DNA of 11,142 nt from Bifidobacteriaceae bacterium (GCA_031265345.1 JAISCU010000066.1:1-11142); one strand, 5' to 3'. Positions 1 to 6,740 are shown, numbered from the stretch's first letter. Notes: generated by a model from the sequence alone, not told the origin. Numbers and translations are program-made.

Positions 1-1191
1 CGCCCTCGCCTTGTCCACCACCTCATCGAACCACGGCCCCAGCTCAAGAGGCTCCAGGCGCGCGAAATCCACTCGGTCGGCTTTGGCCAGGGTGGTCAGC
101 GACTCGGTCAGGGCGCGCATGCGGTCGACCTCCTCCAAGGCGATGTCCCTGACCGCCGTCACACCTGCCTGGTCGGACGGGTCCATCAACTCGAGCTGGC
201 CACTGACAACCGTGAGGGGCGTGCGGAGTTCGTGACCGGCATCGTCCAAGAATCGTCGTTGGGAATCCCACGCCCGTTGCAACGAGTCGAGCAGCGTGTT
301 CATGGCTGCCGCCAGCGCATTCACCTCGGCTGGGCCGTCCACCGCGACGCGACGGTCAATGTCGGGCGCGCCGTCGCGGCCAACGCCGATCTCACGAGTA
401 GCGGCAGCCAGCAGACGCAGCGGTCGCAGGATGAAACCCGCCGCCGCCCAGCCCGCCGCAGTCGTGACCAGGACCGCCACCGCCGCCAGCGGCAAGTAGC
501 CGACCATGTACGACCGTCCGACTTCGGCGCGCTGGGCCGCCCGGTCGATCACCACGGCGTACAGGCCCTGGACGTCCGGTTGCGAGTCCGATCCCACCGG
601 CACGGCCACGTAGGCGTAACCGCCCTCGTCCGTGGTGAGCTGCTGGACGGCCACCGGATCGTCGCTGTCCGCTGGTGTGGCGCTGCCGGTCAGGATCGCT
701 GTCAGAGCCCTGTCCGCCAGGGCGCGGCGGCACATCTCGCCTCCCGCGTGGGTCCAAGTTCCTGACGCGCTGCCTCCCTCAGGGTCGCTGGGGCCTCGGA
801 CCAGTCCGAGCGTGCATTCGTCCTCGGCGTTGACCGACTGCGCCACCGCGCCGCTCACCAGGCGGTCCAGACCGGCGGACGAATGATTGTCGGCGTAATT
901 GTGGAGCTCGGCCACCGCCCGTCCCAGCGATCCCTCGATGCGGCTGTCGGTGCGCCGCAGTTCCAGCAGGTAGGCCAGGACGCCTGTGGCGGCCAGACCC
1001 AGCGCCGCCAACACCGCGGTGGCGGCCACCAGCCTGGTTCGGAAGGGTGTCGCGGTGTGGGTCTTGCGGGCGGTGCGGGTCTTGCGGGCGGTGCGGGTCT
1101 CGCGGGCGGTGCGGGGCGCCCGGACGCTTCGGGCAGTCCGTCCGCTTCGGGCGCGAAGGGGGGTTTGCACGTCCGCCAGTCTGTCAGACAT
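1..1191 (-). CDS. Sensor histidine kinase, 3' end beyond window
   Basis: Membrane sensor kinase of a two-component system; it autophosphorylates on His and passes the phosphate to a response regulator. The frame is open for all 397 codons from the ATG at 1191 to the window edge, so the ATPase domain (HATPase_c) lies outside. Visible in order: a basic N-terminal tail (residues ~14-50) with TAR/TRTARK repeats, TM1 (~54-76), an extracytoplasmic sensor region (~80-228) with two Cys (126, 154), TM2 (~230-253), a HAMP-like linker (~254-305) and a HisKA dimerisation helix. The HisKA helix carries RRFLDDAGHELRTPLTVVSG, with His320 as the phospho-acceptor. It starts 12 nt after the stop of the PepSY gene, suggesting one transcript. 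No response regulator is seen here; it may lie past position 1. The repeat-rich tail is unusual and could be an over-extended start, but the frame has no stop and no better start is obvious. Confidence 0.93.
   Translation of the reverse strand, partial: MSDRLADVQTPLRARSGRTARSVRAPRTARETRTARKTRTARKTHTATPFRTRLVAATAVLAALGLAATGVLAYLLELRRTDSRIEGSLGRAVAELHNYADNHSSAGLDRLVSGAVAQSVNAEDECTLGLVRGPSDPEGGSASGTWTHAGGEMCRRALADRALTAILTGSATPADSDDPVAVQQLTTDEGGYAYVAVPVGSDSQPDVQGLYAVVIDRAAQRAEVGRSYMVGYLPLAAVAVLVTTAAGWAAAGFILRPLRLLAAATREIGVGRDGAPDIDRRVAVDGPAEVNALAAAMNTLLDSLQRAWDSQRRFLDDAGHELRTPLTVVSGQLELMDPSDQAGVTAVRDIALEEVDRMRALTESLTTLAKADRVDFARLEPLELGPWFDEVVDKARA
1061..1114 (-). repeat. 18-bp tandem repeat (3 copies) inside the kinase gene
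   Basis: Three 18-bp copies at 1061-1078, 1079-1096 and 1097-1114 (plus-strand unit GTCTTGCGGGCGGTGCGG; the third differs by one base). The period is in frame and encodes a basic hexapeptide of the TRTARK type just before the first membrane segment of the histidine kinase. Partial, decayed copies flank it. It adds positive charge on the cytoplasmic side. Confidence 0.9.
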
Positions 1192-1203
1192 CGGCTTGCT
1201 CGT

Positions 1204-1914
1204 TCAGTCGTGGAACGAGTCTTCCTCCCATTCGATGAAACGGCCGGTCACGGCGTCAAGTTCGAACTCGTATTCGGAGTGGCCGTGGATGACCTGGCCC
1301 TCGTAGACATAGTGCCCGTCGTCGTGCTCCAAGCGCGTCCAGATCGACGTGGCCCCCGGCACTCGTGCGAGCGCGGCCGCCTTGGCCTGGTCTTCGGTCA
1401 TTAGTTCTCCCGATGAGCCAGGGAGCACGGGTCCCGCCTCACCGTTGGAGTGGTCCGATCCGTGCCCCTGGCCGGGCGGAACTGGTGGGGACGGCGCCGT
1501 GGGGATGGCCGGAGCCGGCGCGGACGGAACGCCGGGGCCAGGCGGCGCCGGGACGGTCGCGGGGAGCGTCGACGCCGGGTCGGCGGGTGTTGTCCCAACG
1601 GTGGCCGGCGGCACATCGCCCTTCCCGCCTTGTCCCGCCGCGGTTCCGTTGCCTGGCACCCGGACGGGCTCGTAGGTCTGGCTTGGCGTGTGATCAGCGC
1701 CCAAGGCCGCAGCGGCGGCGACCCCGCCCGCCGCCAACAGCAGACAGCCCCCGACGATGCCGACCGCCACGATCCGCGCCCGCCGCGTCCTCGATTGGGG
1801 CTGGCCGAGCGACGGCCCAGATGTCGGCCCAGGTGCTTGGCTCGCGGGCGGGCCAGGATTCCAATTGTTGGGAGGTTCAGGGGAGCCGTTCGGGGGTGGC
1901 ATTTCGTTTGTCAT
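1204..1914 (-). CDS. PepSY-domain membrane protein with Pro-rich linker
   Basis: A 236-residue single-pass membrane protein. The N-terminal ~44 residues are cytoplasmic and rich in Pro/Asn/Gly. A basic stretch (RTRRAR, 42-47) precedes one membrane helix (~48-71). A long Pro/Ala/Gly/Thr linker (~75-168) follows, then a C-terminal PepSY domain (~171-232) with the usual acidic start (MTEDQAKAAAL) and the VYEGQVIHG...YEFELDAVTGRFIEWEED pattern. PepSY domains are extracytoplasmic and are thought to inhibit peptidases or sense the envelope; the exact role here is unknown. The start is the ATG at 1914 with AGGAT 6-7 nt upstream. The gene lies directly before the histidine kinase (12-nt gap), so it may be an accessory sensor or target of that kinase. 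The paired palindromes at 1998-2052 lie 84-138 bp upstream of its start. Confidence 0.9.
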   Translation of the reverse strand: MTNEMPPPNGSPEPPNNWNPGPPASQAPGPTSGPSLGQPQSRTRRARIVAVGIVGGCLLLAAGGVAAAAALGADHTPSQTYEPVRVPGNGTAAGQGGKGDVPPATVGTTPADPASTLPATVPAPPGPGVPSAPAPAIPTAPSPPVPPGQGHGSDHSNGEAGPVLPGSSGELMTEDQAKAAALARVPGATSIWTRLEHDDGHYVYEGQVIHGHSEYEFELDAVTGRFIEWEEDSFHD

Positions 1915-1982
1915 GCTTCAATCCTGGCCGCGCCACCTAAGACGGCCACCAAAGAACCATGAGAAACATCTAAGAACCCCGG

Positions 1983-2058
1983 CGGCGTTCAACCAATAAG
2001 TCGTCTGGAGACTTTCTGGGCGGCGTTCAACCAATAAGTCGTCTGGAGACTTTCTGGG
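1983..2058. repeat. 38-bp direct repeat (2 copies) with palindromic core
   Basis: Two perfect 38-bp copies (1983-2020, 2021-2058), followed by the first six bases of a third. Each contains AAGTCGTCTGGAGACTT (1998-2014, 2036-2052), an imperfect palindrome with AAGTC/GACTT arms. The same core, as a perfect palindrome, occurs twice at 10052-10108. Both pairs lie upstream of a minus-strand gene. An operator role is possible but unproven. Confidence 0.9.
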
Positions 2059-2084
2059 CGGCGTGGCGCTACCCGGCCCGGCCT

Positions 2085-2275
2085 TGTCCGGAAATGGCTT
2101 CAACTGGCGGCCCGGTCGAGTTCCCGCCAATTGTGGACAAGGGCACCCGATGCCGTCCGGTCGGCCACCAGCGTCTGCGCAGGTAGACGCGTCGGCGGCA
2201 TCGGCGGCCTTGTGTGCCGGTGTCGGTAAGCGGCTTCAACTGGCGGCCCGGTCTAGTTCCAGGGAGTTATGGACA
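2085..2275 (-). repeat. 191-bp dispersed repeat element, left copy
   Basis: Two 55-bp units in direct orientation, 136 bp apart, read on the minus strand: 2139 down to 2085, and 2275 down to 2221. Each begins TGTCCA(C/T)A and carries GCCAGTTGAAGCC. The unit at 2085-2139 ends in GGACA, so its ends are inverted (TGTCC...GGACA), and it can form an inner stem CAATTGGCGG/CCGCCAGTTG with one mismatch. The whole element recurs inverted at 10593-10783 with the same unit length and an equally long 81-bp spacer, about two thirds identical without gaps by hand count. The sequence at 2132-2140 (minus) is exactly TTGTCCACA, the consensus DnaA box of Streptomyces-type actinobacteria. The 136-bp period excludes coding. 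Confidence 0.88.
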
Positions 2276-2312
2276 CTCGGCTGATTGGGAGGCTCCGACG
2301 CGGACAAGTTTC

Positions 2313-2708
2313 TCACAGGACAGCCAAGCGAACGCCGGGGTCGATGCTCCGCAAATCGTTCGGGTCAGACGTCACGACCAGATGACCATGCTCCCTCGCA
2401 TGCAGCGCCACATGAACGTCGACAACGTCACTATGCCCGGTTCGCCCGCAGAGCAGGCCAACCGCCCGTGCTGTCAGGTCATCCAAAGGCGGCACGCGCA
2501 CGGCAGGGTCGGACAGCAGCCGGGCCACCCTGGCTTGTCGCGGCCCTCCCCGCCAGGCCTGAGCGACGACTCCGGCGGGGACATCCACGACCATGCCGTG
2601 GGCCAGCGCTCGCTCCAACAGCGCACGGACCCGTGGGTCGCCGCGTTCGAGCGCCAGGAGCGCCCCCGTGTCCAGCGTCACCCCTTTGGCCACGCCGGCA
2701 TGCTTCAT
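2313..2708 (-). CDS. PIN-domain toxin (VapC-like)
   Basis: A 131-residue protein with the layout of PIN-domain RNases, the toxins of VapBC-type toxin-antitoxin systems, which cleave RNA using Mg2+ held by acidic residues. The first acidic motif is TLDTGALLALE (Asp13). The central VPAGVVAQAWRGGPRQAR segment is typical of an actinobacterial PIN subgroup. The second acidic cluster is SDVVDVHVAL (Asp94, Asp97), and the C-terminal one is VTSDPNDL (Asp115, Asp118). A Gln (Gln50) stands near where many VapCs carry a second conserved Glu, so metal ligation may differ slightly. The ATG at 2708 overlaps the antitoxin stop by 4 nt (ATGA), implying translational coupling. The length fits the family. The specific RNA target cannot be inferred. 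Confidence 0.9.
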   Translation of the reverse strand: MKHAGVAKGVTLDTGALLALERGDPRVRALLERALAHGMVVDVPAGVVAQAWRGGPRQARVARLLSDPAVRVPPLDDLTARAVGLLCGRTGHSDVVDVHVALHAREHGHLVVTSDPNDLRSIDPGVRLAVL

Positions 2709-2932
2709 GCCAGGCCCAGCGCTTTGTCGGCCCAGACCAGGTCATCGGCACCGACCGGGCCCAATTCGTCATCGAGTTCGTCCAACAACTGAGCCAAGCT
2801 GCCCTCCCTCTCCGCGCGGGCCACCGCCGAGCCGATATAGCCGGACACCGACTTCGCGCGGCCCTGGCTAACAGCGCGGCGGATCGAGTCCACCTGTTCA
2901 TCGGCGAGGCTGATGGCGATCTTCACGGTCAT
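2705..2932 (-). CDS. Ribbon-helix-helix-type antitoxin for the PIN toxin
   Basis: A 75-residue antitoxin-like protein beginning MTVKIAISLADEQVDSIRRA. A short beta strand, then two helices (DEQVDSIRRAVSQ; SVSGYIGSAVARAERE), resembles the RHH DNA-binding fold of ParD/CopG-type antitoxins. An acidic C-terminal tail (LLDELDDELGPVGADDLVWADKAL) would bind and neutralise the toxin. The frame is open to an ATG at 2959, but the ATG at 2932 is preferred. It begins at the conserved strand and sits 6 nt after a -10-like TATGCT (2939-2944), consistent with a leaderless transcript. The gene overlaps the toxin by ATGA. Such antitoxins usually repress their own promoter with the toxin as co-repressor; TGGTATG occurs twice around the start. 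Confidence 0.85.
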   Translation of the reverse strand: MTVKIAISLADEQVDSIRRAVSQGRAKSVSGYIGSAVARAEREGSLAQLLDELDDELGPVGADDLVWADKALGLA

Positions 2933-2938
2933 ACCACG

Positions 2939-2944
2939 AGCATA
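2939..2944 (-). promoter_or_regulatory. Candidate -10 box of the antitoxin-toxin operon
   Basis: TATGCT on the minus strand, 6 nt before the ATG at 2932. There is no ribosome binding site in between, which suggests leaderless transcription. No clear -35 box is visible. Confidence 0.4.
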
Positions 2945-3016
2945 CCAGACGACCCTCATTCCCTCGTTGGGCGCGAGCGGTCTCCGATGGTTCGAGCCCG
3001 TCCTCGACTTAGCGCG

Positions 3017-3637
3017 TCAGGCGGTCAGGCGACGCACGCTGTCGCCCTCGACGGTGATCGCCTGATTGTTGCTGATGGGGCGCAGGTCCAGGCGGTCGCC
3101 GTAGACCACACGAATCCCGGCGACGGCCTTCTTGAACGGCGCATTGGTGGCGTGAGGCACCACGCAGAAGTCGACCATGGACAGCGCCGCGAAGTCACCG
3201 CGCAGTTCTGGTGCGACAGCGGGCGAATCCATGGGGGTGATGTACTCGATGTCCCTGGCCAAAACCACCGATCCCGCCGACGATCCGATGTAGCTCTTCC
3301 CGTCCTCGATCTGCTCGACCATCAAACGGTCCGCCCCTGTGCGACGAAGCTCTTGGAGAAGGAAGAAGGTGTTGCCACCCGAGACGAAGATATGGTCGGC
3401 ACCGCTCAACCGGTCCACGATCTCGTCTTCGGTGGCGGTCGACACGTCCAAGTCGGTGACGACCAGGCCGAGCTTCGTCAACGCCTTGCGGTCGGCCCCT
3501 ACATAGAACGCGAACTTCTCAAGTCGGGCGGCGGTCGGAATGAAGCAGACGGATTCGCCAACACAACTACGGCCAGCGAAGCCGGGGAACAGGTCCGCGA
3601 CCTCCTTGAAGAAGGAGGCCAGGAACAGGCGCTTCAT
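3017..3637 (-). CDS. Peptidase E family (S51) serine peptidase
   Basis: A 206-residue protein of the S51/peptidase E family, with a class-I glutamine-amidotransferase-like fold. Characterised relatives hydrolyse dipeptides with N-terminal Asp in the cytoplasm. Visible: the N-terminal strand MKRLFLASFF; CFIPTAA (31-37); the oxyanion-side loop IFVSGGNTFFLL (83-94); the nucleophile elbow YIGSSAGSVVLA (116-127) with Ser120 as the likely nucleophile; an acidic residue at Asp137; and VVPHATN (159-165) with His162 as the likely catalytic His. The position of Ser120 agrees with the Salmonella enzyme. The ATG at 3637 has GAGGA 8 nt upstream. It lies between two toxin-antitoxin pairs on the same strand but has its own 106-nt upstream gap and ribosome binding site. 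Asp-Xaa specificity is inferred from family only; relatives are often annotated simply as type 1 glutamine amidotransferase-like. Confidence 0.9.
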   Translation of the reverse strand: MKRLFLASFFKEVADLFPGFAGRSCVGESVCFIPTAARLEKFAFYVGADRKALTKLGLVVTDLDVSTATEDEIVDRLSGADHIFVSGGNTFFLLQELRRTGADRLMVEQIEDGKSYIGSSAGSVVLARDIEYITPMDSPAVAPELRGDFAALSMVDFCVVPHATNAPFKKAVAGIRVVYGDRLDLRPISNNQAITVEGDSVRRLTA

Positions 3638-3743
3638 AGGTCCTATCCTCTCTCTATCGGTCTCGGAAGCGCGAGCTCGGGCTCTGTGGGGTTACGCAGA
3701 CCGGCCCAGTCGCCAATCTTCACACGGCTGTGCGAACGAGCGG

Positions 3744-4130
3744 CTATGGCTGATCCGCCAATCCGATGGGTAGCAACTCGACTCGGATCGGCCTGCCCGG
3801 CCAGACTGAGAACACCGCAGGGCCCCGCTCCGCGATCGTTCGCTCCACCAGACTCAGGTTCGCGCTCATAGCGGCCGCAGCGTCGCGACCGTACCCGAAA
3901 CCGCGAACCACGATCACGCTAGGACCCGTGGCACGGGTGGCCGCCAGGAACTTGGTCAGCTTCTTGTCCGCAGTGATCAGGACTCTCCCCTGTGCCAGGC
4001 ACACCCCGAACACCTCCGGGTCGGTTGCCTTCTCCAGTCCGAGGGAGGCCGTGTGCACCGCATCATGGCCGACGGCCACCAGTCGCTCGGCGAGAGCTGG
4101 CGATAGGTTCTGATCGACAAGAATTCTCAC
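3744..4130 (-). CDS. DUF5615 PIN-like protein, putative toxin
   Basis: A 128-residue protein of the DUF5615 PIN-like family. It begins MRILVDQNLSPALAERL (Asp6 as first acidic residue), then GHDAVHTASLGL, the DPEVFGVCLAQGRVLITADKKLTKFLA block (Asp55 in the TAD motif) and VIVVRGF, which is the conserved order of this family. Members are thought to be PIN-type nucleases and are usually found next to a DUF433 protein, as here. The ATG at 4130 overlaps the DUF433 stop by 4 nt (ATGA), indicating coupled translation. Toxicity and nuclease activity are inferred from fold and gene order, not demonstrated. Confidence 0.88.
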   Translation of the reverse strand: MRILVDQNLSPALAERLVAVGHDAVHTASLGLEKATDPEVFGVCLAQGRVLITADKKLTKFLAATRATGPSVIVVRGFGYGRDAAAAMSANLSLVERTIAERGPAVFSVWPGRPIRVELLPIGLADQP

Positions 4131-4366
4131 GCCGACACAGCAAGGTAGAAGTCTCGTTTGACGATCGCCGCGGCGTAGCCCAACGACTCGAAGACGTCCT
4201 CAGGCTCCAGGAACGGGAAATCGTCATGGATCTGGTCGAAGGAGAATCCTTCGGCGAGCAACTCAAGCAATTGCTCGACCCCGAACCGGTAGCCGCGAAT
4301 GCATGGCTGCCCACCGAGTTTCTCGGGCTCGACCGTCAGACGGGGAAACCCTGGCACCGTCTGCAT
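4127..4366 (-). CDS. DUF433 protein, putative antitoxin
   Basis: A 79-residue DUF433 (VapB-like) protein. The family hallmark PEKLGGQPCIRGYRFGVEQLLELLAEG is followed by SFDQIHDDFPFLEPEDVFESLGYAA, which matches the G-x-P-x-I-x-G-x-R ... L.....I..D.P.L...D....L.YA pattern of a small winged-helix-like DNA-binding protein. It pairs with the overlapping DUF5615 gene, a common toxin-antitoxin-like arrangement; it probably neutralises that protein and represses the operon. The start is the ATG at 4366 or the GTG directly before it (4369). A -10-like TAGACT at 4376-4381 lies 6-9 nt upstream with no ribosome binding site, suggesting a leaderless message. Confidence 0.88.
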   Translation of the reverse strand: MQTVPGFPRLTVEPEKLGGQPCIRGYRFGVEQLLELLAEGFSFDQIHDDFPFLEPEDVFESLGYAAAIVKRDFYLAVSA

Positions 4367-4375
4367 CACACAGCC

Positions 4376-4381
4376 AGTCTA
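4376..4381 (-). promoter_or_regulatory. Candidate -10 box of the DUF433-DUF5615 operon
   Basis: TAGACT on the minus strand, 6 nt before the GTG (4369) and 9 nt before the ATG (4366). The same hexamer stands before ribF. No convincing -35 box is seen. Confidence 0.5.
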
Positions 4382-4405
4382 GGCCCCGCATGACACCGCG
4401 AGGCC

Positions 4406-4510
4406 TCACGGCACCGAGTGGGCGAAGTCCCACCTGGCGGCCTTGGGCACCAACTCCCATTCGACCGGCCCGGCAGGACGCCACAGCGTCACAGTTTGCG
4501 CGCTCGTCAT
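4406..4510 (-). pseudogene. 34-codon ORF coupled to ychF, likely truncated gene remnant
   Basis: A 34-residue frame (MTSAQTVTLWRPAGPVEW...) whose ATG overlaps the ychF stop by 4 nt (ATGA, 4507-4510). The segment TVTLWRPAGPVEWELVPKA resembles, from memory, the N-terminus of small (~100+ residue) proteins annotated as ADP-ribosylation/crystallin J1, which start with a V-T-L-W/Y-R-P-x-G-x-x-E-L pattern. If so, this is a decayed or truncated copy: the frame stops at 4406 and nothing family-like follows before DUF433 starts. It could also be a genuine short peptide translated by coupling to ychF. The family match is recalled, not searched. Confidence 0.4.
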
Positions 4511-5595
4511 GACACGTTGAACCGGAATTCGACCACGTCGCCGTCCTCCATGACGTAGTCCTTGCCCTCGATCCGCAGCCGGCCCGCCGCCCGCGCCTCC
4601 GCTAGGCCGCCCAGTTCCACCAAGTCTGAGTAGGACACGACCTCGGCCTTGATGAAGCCGCGCTCGAAATCGGTGTGGATCACTCCAGCCGCTTGCGGCG
4701 CGGTCCAGCCCCGCCGGATGGTCCATGCCCGCGACTCCTTCGGGCCGGCCGTCAGGAAGGTCTGCAGCCCCAGGGTGGCGAACCCGACCCGCGCCAAGTG
4801 GTCGAGCCCGGATTCGGCCTGGCCGGATTCGGCCAGCAACTCGGCGGCGTCCTCCGGCTCCAGATCGGTCAGGTCGGATTCGAACTTGGCGTCGAGGATG
4901 ATCGCCTCGGCGGGCGAGACGAGCTCCCGCAAAGCCATGGTGCGCTCCGGGGACGAGAGCACGGCATCGTCCGCGTTGAAGACATAGATGAACGGCTTGG
5001 CGGTCATAAAGGAGAACTCCCGCAGCGGCGCCAAATCCAACAGCCCCTCTTTCGCCGCCGCGTAGAGCGTGGTTCCGTTGTCGAGGAAGGCCTTCGCCTT
5101 GACACACGCCGCGAGCACGCCGGGGTCGCCGCGCTTGATCCGAACCTCCTTCTCCAACCGTGCCACGACCTTCTCCAGGGTCTGCAGGTCGGCCAGGATC
5201 AGCTCGGTGTTGATGGTCTCGATATCCGCCGCGGCGTCCACCCGGCCCTCGACGTGCACAATGTCCGGATCGTCGAACACCCGGATGACCTGACAGATCG
5301 CGTCGGCTTCGCGGATGTTGGCCAGGAACTGGTTGCCCAGGCCCTCGCCCTCGGACGCGCCGCGCACAATCCCGGCGATGTCCACGAAGCTGACCGTCGC
5401 GGGCACCACCTTGGCCGAACGGAACATGTCCGCGAGCACTCCCAGGCGCGCGTCCGGCAGCGCCACCACGCCCACGTTCGGCTCGATCGTCGCGAACGGG
5501 TAGTTCTCCGCCAGGACCTGGTTCCGCGTCAACGCGTTGAACAGGGTCGACTTGCCGACGTTGGGCAGTCCCACGATTCCGATTGTCAAAGCCAC
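4507..5595 (-). CDS. ychF: Ribosome-binding ATPase YchF (OLA1-type)
   Basis: A 362-residue Obg-family P-loop protein that hydrolyses ATP rather than GTP, binds ribosomes, and is linked to translation control and oxidative stress in other bacteria. Visible: Walker A/G1 GLPNVGKST (9-17); the switch region NYPFATIEPNVGVV (31-44); G3 DIAG followed by IVRGASEGEGLGNQFL (72-91); the G4 position NADD (207-210), which in this family is a non-GTP-type N-x-x-E-like motif; and a C-terminal TGS domain (~278-361) with TFLTAGPKE, GFIKAEVVSYSDL and MEDGDVVEFRFNV. The length equals the usual ~360. The start is GTG at 5595; no ribosome binding site is visible, but TAGGGT lies 8 nt upstream, which fits leaderless expression. 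The stop overlaps the small ORF below it. Confidence 0.97.
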   Translation of the reverse strand: MALTIGIVGLPNVGKSTLFNALTRNQVLAENYPFATIEPNVGVVALPDARLGVLADMFRSAKVVPATVSFVDIAGIVRGASEGEGLGNQFLANIREADAICQVIRVFDDPDIVHVEGRVDAAADIETINTELILADLQTLEKVVARLEKEVRIKRGDPGVLAACVKAKAFLDNGTTLYAAAKEGLLDLAPLREFSFMTAKPFIYVFNADDAVLSSPERTMALRELVSPAEAIILDAKFESDLTDLEPEDAAELLAESGQAESGLDHLARVGFATLGLQTFLTAGPKESRAWTIRRGWTAPQAAGVIHTDFERGFIKAEVVSYSDLVELGGLAEARAAGRLRIEGKDYVMEDGDVVEFRFNVS

Positions 5596-5603
5596 GGCAA
5601 ACT

Positions 5604-5609
5604 ACCCTA
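5604..5609 (-). promoter_or_regulatory. Candidate -10 box of ychF
   Basis: TAGGGT on the minus strand with exactly 8 nt to the GTG start, the same spacing as TAGACT before ribF. This is consistent with a leaderless transcript. No -35 consensus is seen. Confidence 0.5.
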
Positions 5610-5766
5610 CTTCCCTGAACTTGGTGCCCGATGCCGCTGGGCCGTCTCCGCTCGTCTCGCCCGTCTGAGCGGCTGGTCGGCCGAGCGTCCGGTTCATGGC
5701 GCGCGGACGGCCAGCCGAGCGTCTATCCGCCCCCGACTCCGCTATCGGCTCCGCCCAGGCCGAGTT

Positions 5767-6732
5767 CTAACGACCGGCCAGTACGCGGGAGGCCGCGGCG
5801 GCGTCATCGTGCATCTGTGTGACCAGAGCCTGCTGCGTGGCGAAGGTGAGGGTGTGGCGCAGGCGGGCGACGAACTCGACCGCGACCGTCTCGCCGTACA
5901 GGTCCAGGTCGTCGCGGCCCAGCGCGTAGGCCTCGACGCGACGGTCCCGACCGGCGAAAGTCGGGTTGACGCCCACCGAGACGGCCGAGGGCAGGACCCG
6001 GTCCGGCGCGCCCTGAGGCAAGTCGAGCCGGATCATGTAGCCCGCGTAGATGCCGTCCTGGGGAACCAGGCCCGTGACCTGGCCGCCCAGATTGGCGGTG
6101 GGGAAGCCGAGCCCCCGGCCGCGACCGTCGCCATGCACCACCTGGCCGGTGACGCGGTGCGGACGGCCGAGGATGCGGGCCGCCTCGGCGGCGTCGCCCT
6201 CCCCCAGCGCCTGGCGAGCGCCGCTGGACGACCAGCGCAGCCGGTCCAGGTCCTCCGGGTCGCCCTGATCGCCGATCGCGACGACCGTGAAGCCCAGCTC
6301 GGTGCCCAAGTCGCGCATGGTCGCTAGGTCGCCCGAGTTGTCGGCCCCGAAATGGACGTCCTGGCCCACCACGATTTCGCGCGCGCCCAGGGCATCGATC
6401 AGGTAGGTCTTGACGAACTGTTCGGGCGTCAAGCGCGAGAACTCGAGGCTGTAGGGCACCACCAGGACCGCGTCCAGCCCGATCTCCTCGAGCGCGCCGA
6501 GCCGCTCCGGGAGCGACTGCAGTTGCACAATGCCCTGCTCGGGCCGGTGCACCGAATTGGGGTGCGGGTAGAAGGTGACCGCGACGGCCTTCGCGCCCGT
6601 GGCGTGAGCCCGCTCGACCACCTGGCCGATCACGAATTGATGACCGCGATGCATCCCGTCGAAGTTGCCGAGGGTGACCACCGAAGGCCCGAAACCGGCC
6701 GGGATATCGGCCAGAGATTTCCAACGCTGCAC
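5767..6732 (-). CDS. ribF: Bifunctional riboflavin kinase / FAD synthetase
   Basis: A 321-residue cytoplasmic enzyme converting riboflavin to FMN (ATP-dependent kinase, C-terminal) and FMN to FAD (adenylyltransferase, N-terminal). Visible: the nucleotidyltransferase start VVTLGNFDGMHRGHQ (18-32) with the HxGH-type HRGH; VTFYPHP (52-58); QDVHFGADNSGD (124-135); WSSSGARQAL (167-176) at the ISSTxIR position; then the flavokinase core VTGQVVHGDGRGRGLGFPTANL (194-215), DGIYAGY, VGVNPTF (253-259) and VEAYALGRDDLDLYGETVAVEF (266-287), with Glu267 as the likely catalytic residue. Length and order are standard. The frame is open to a TTG at 6741, but that overlaps the -10 box TAGACT; the GTG at 6732, giving the usual actinobacterial (M)QRW start, is preferred. 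No FMN riboswitch is seen upstream. Confidence 0.96.
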   Translation of the reverse strand: MQRWKSLADIPAGFGPSVVTLGNFDGMHRGHQFVIGQVVERAHATGAKAVAVTFYPHPNSVHRPEQGIVQLQSLPERLGALEEIGLDAVLVVPYSLEFSRLTPEQFVKTYLIDALGAREIVVGQDVHFGADNSGDLATMRDLGTELGFTVVAIGDQGDPEDLDRLRWSSSGARQALGEGDAAEAARILGRPHRVTGQVVHGDGRGRGLGFPTANLGGQVTGLVPQDGIYAGYMIRLDLPQGAPDRVLPSAVSVGVNPTFAGRDRRVEAYALGRDDLDLYGETVAVEFVARLRHTLTFATQQALVTQMHDDAAAASRVLAGR

Positions 6733-6740
6733 GGAGCACA

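Larger units (their letters stand above)
1915..2312. other. Gene-free interval filled with repeats
   Basis: No credible gene is present. The interval holds the upstream region of the PepSY gene, the two 38-bp repeats, and the left copy of the 191-bp repeat element. The open frames crossing it are interrupted or built from repeat sequence and resemble no family. Confidence 0.75.

Noticed and set aside
2285..3871. Long plus-strand open frame (about 528 codons)
   Set aside because: It lies antisense to the antitoxin/toxin pair, peptidase E and part of DUF5615, all with clear family motifs. Its translation has no recognisable domain; it is a high-GC shadow.
4675..6327. Long plus-strand open frame (about 550 codons)
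   Set aside because: It runs antisense through ychF and ribF and across their intergenic gap. The Arg/Gln/His-rich translation is typical of antisense GC-rich frames.
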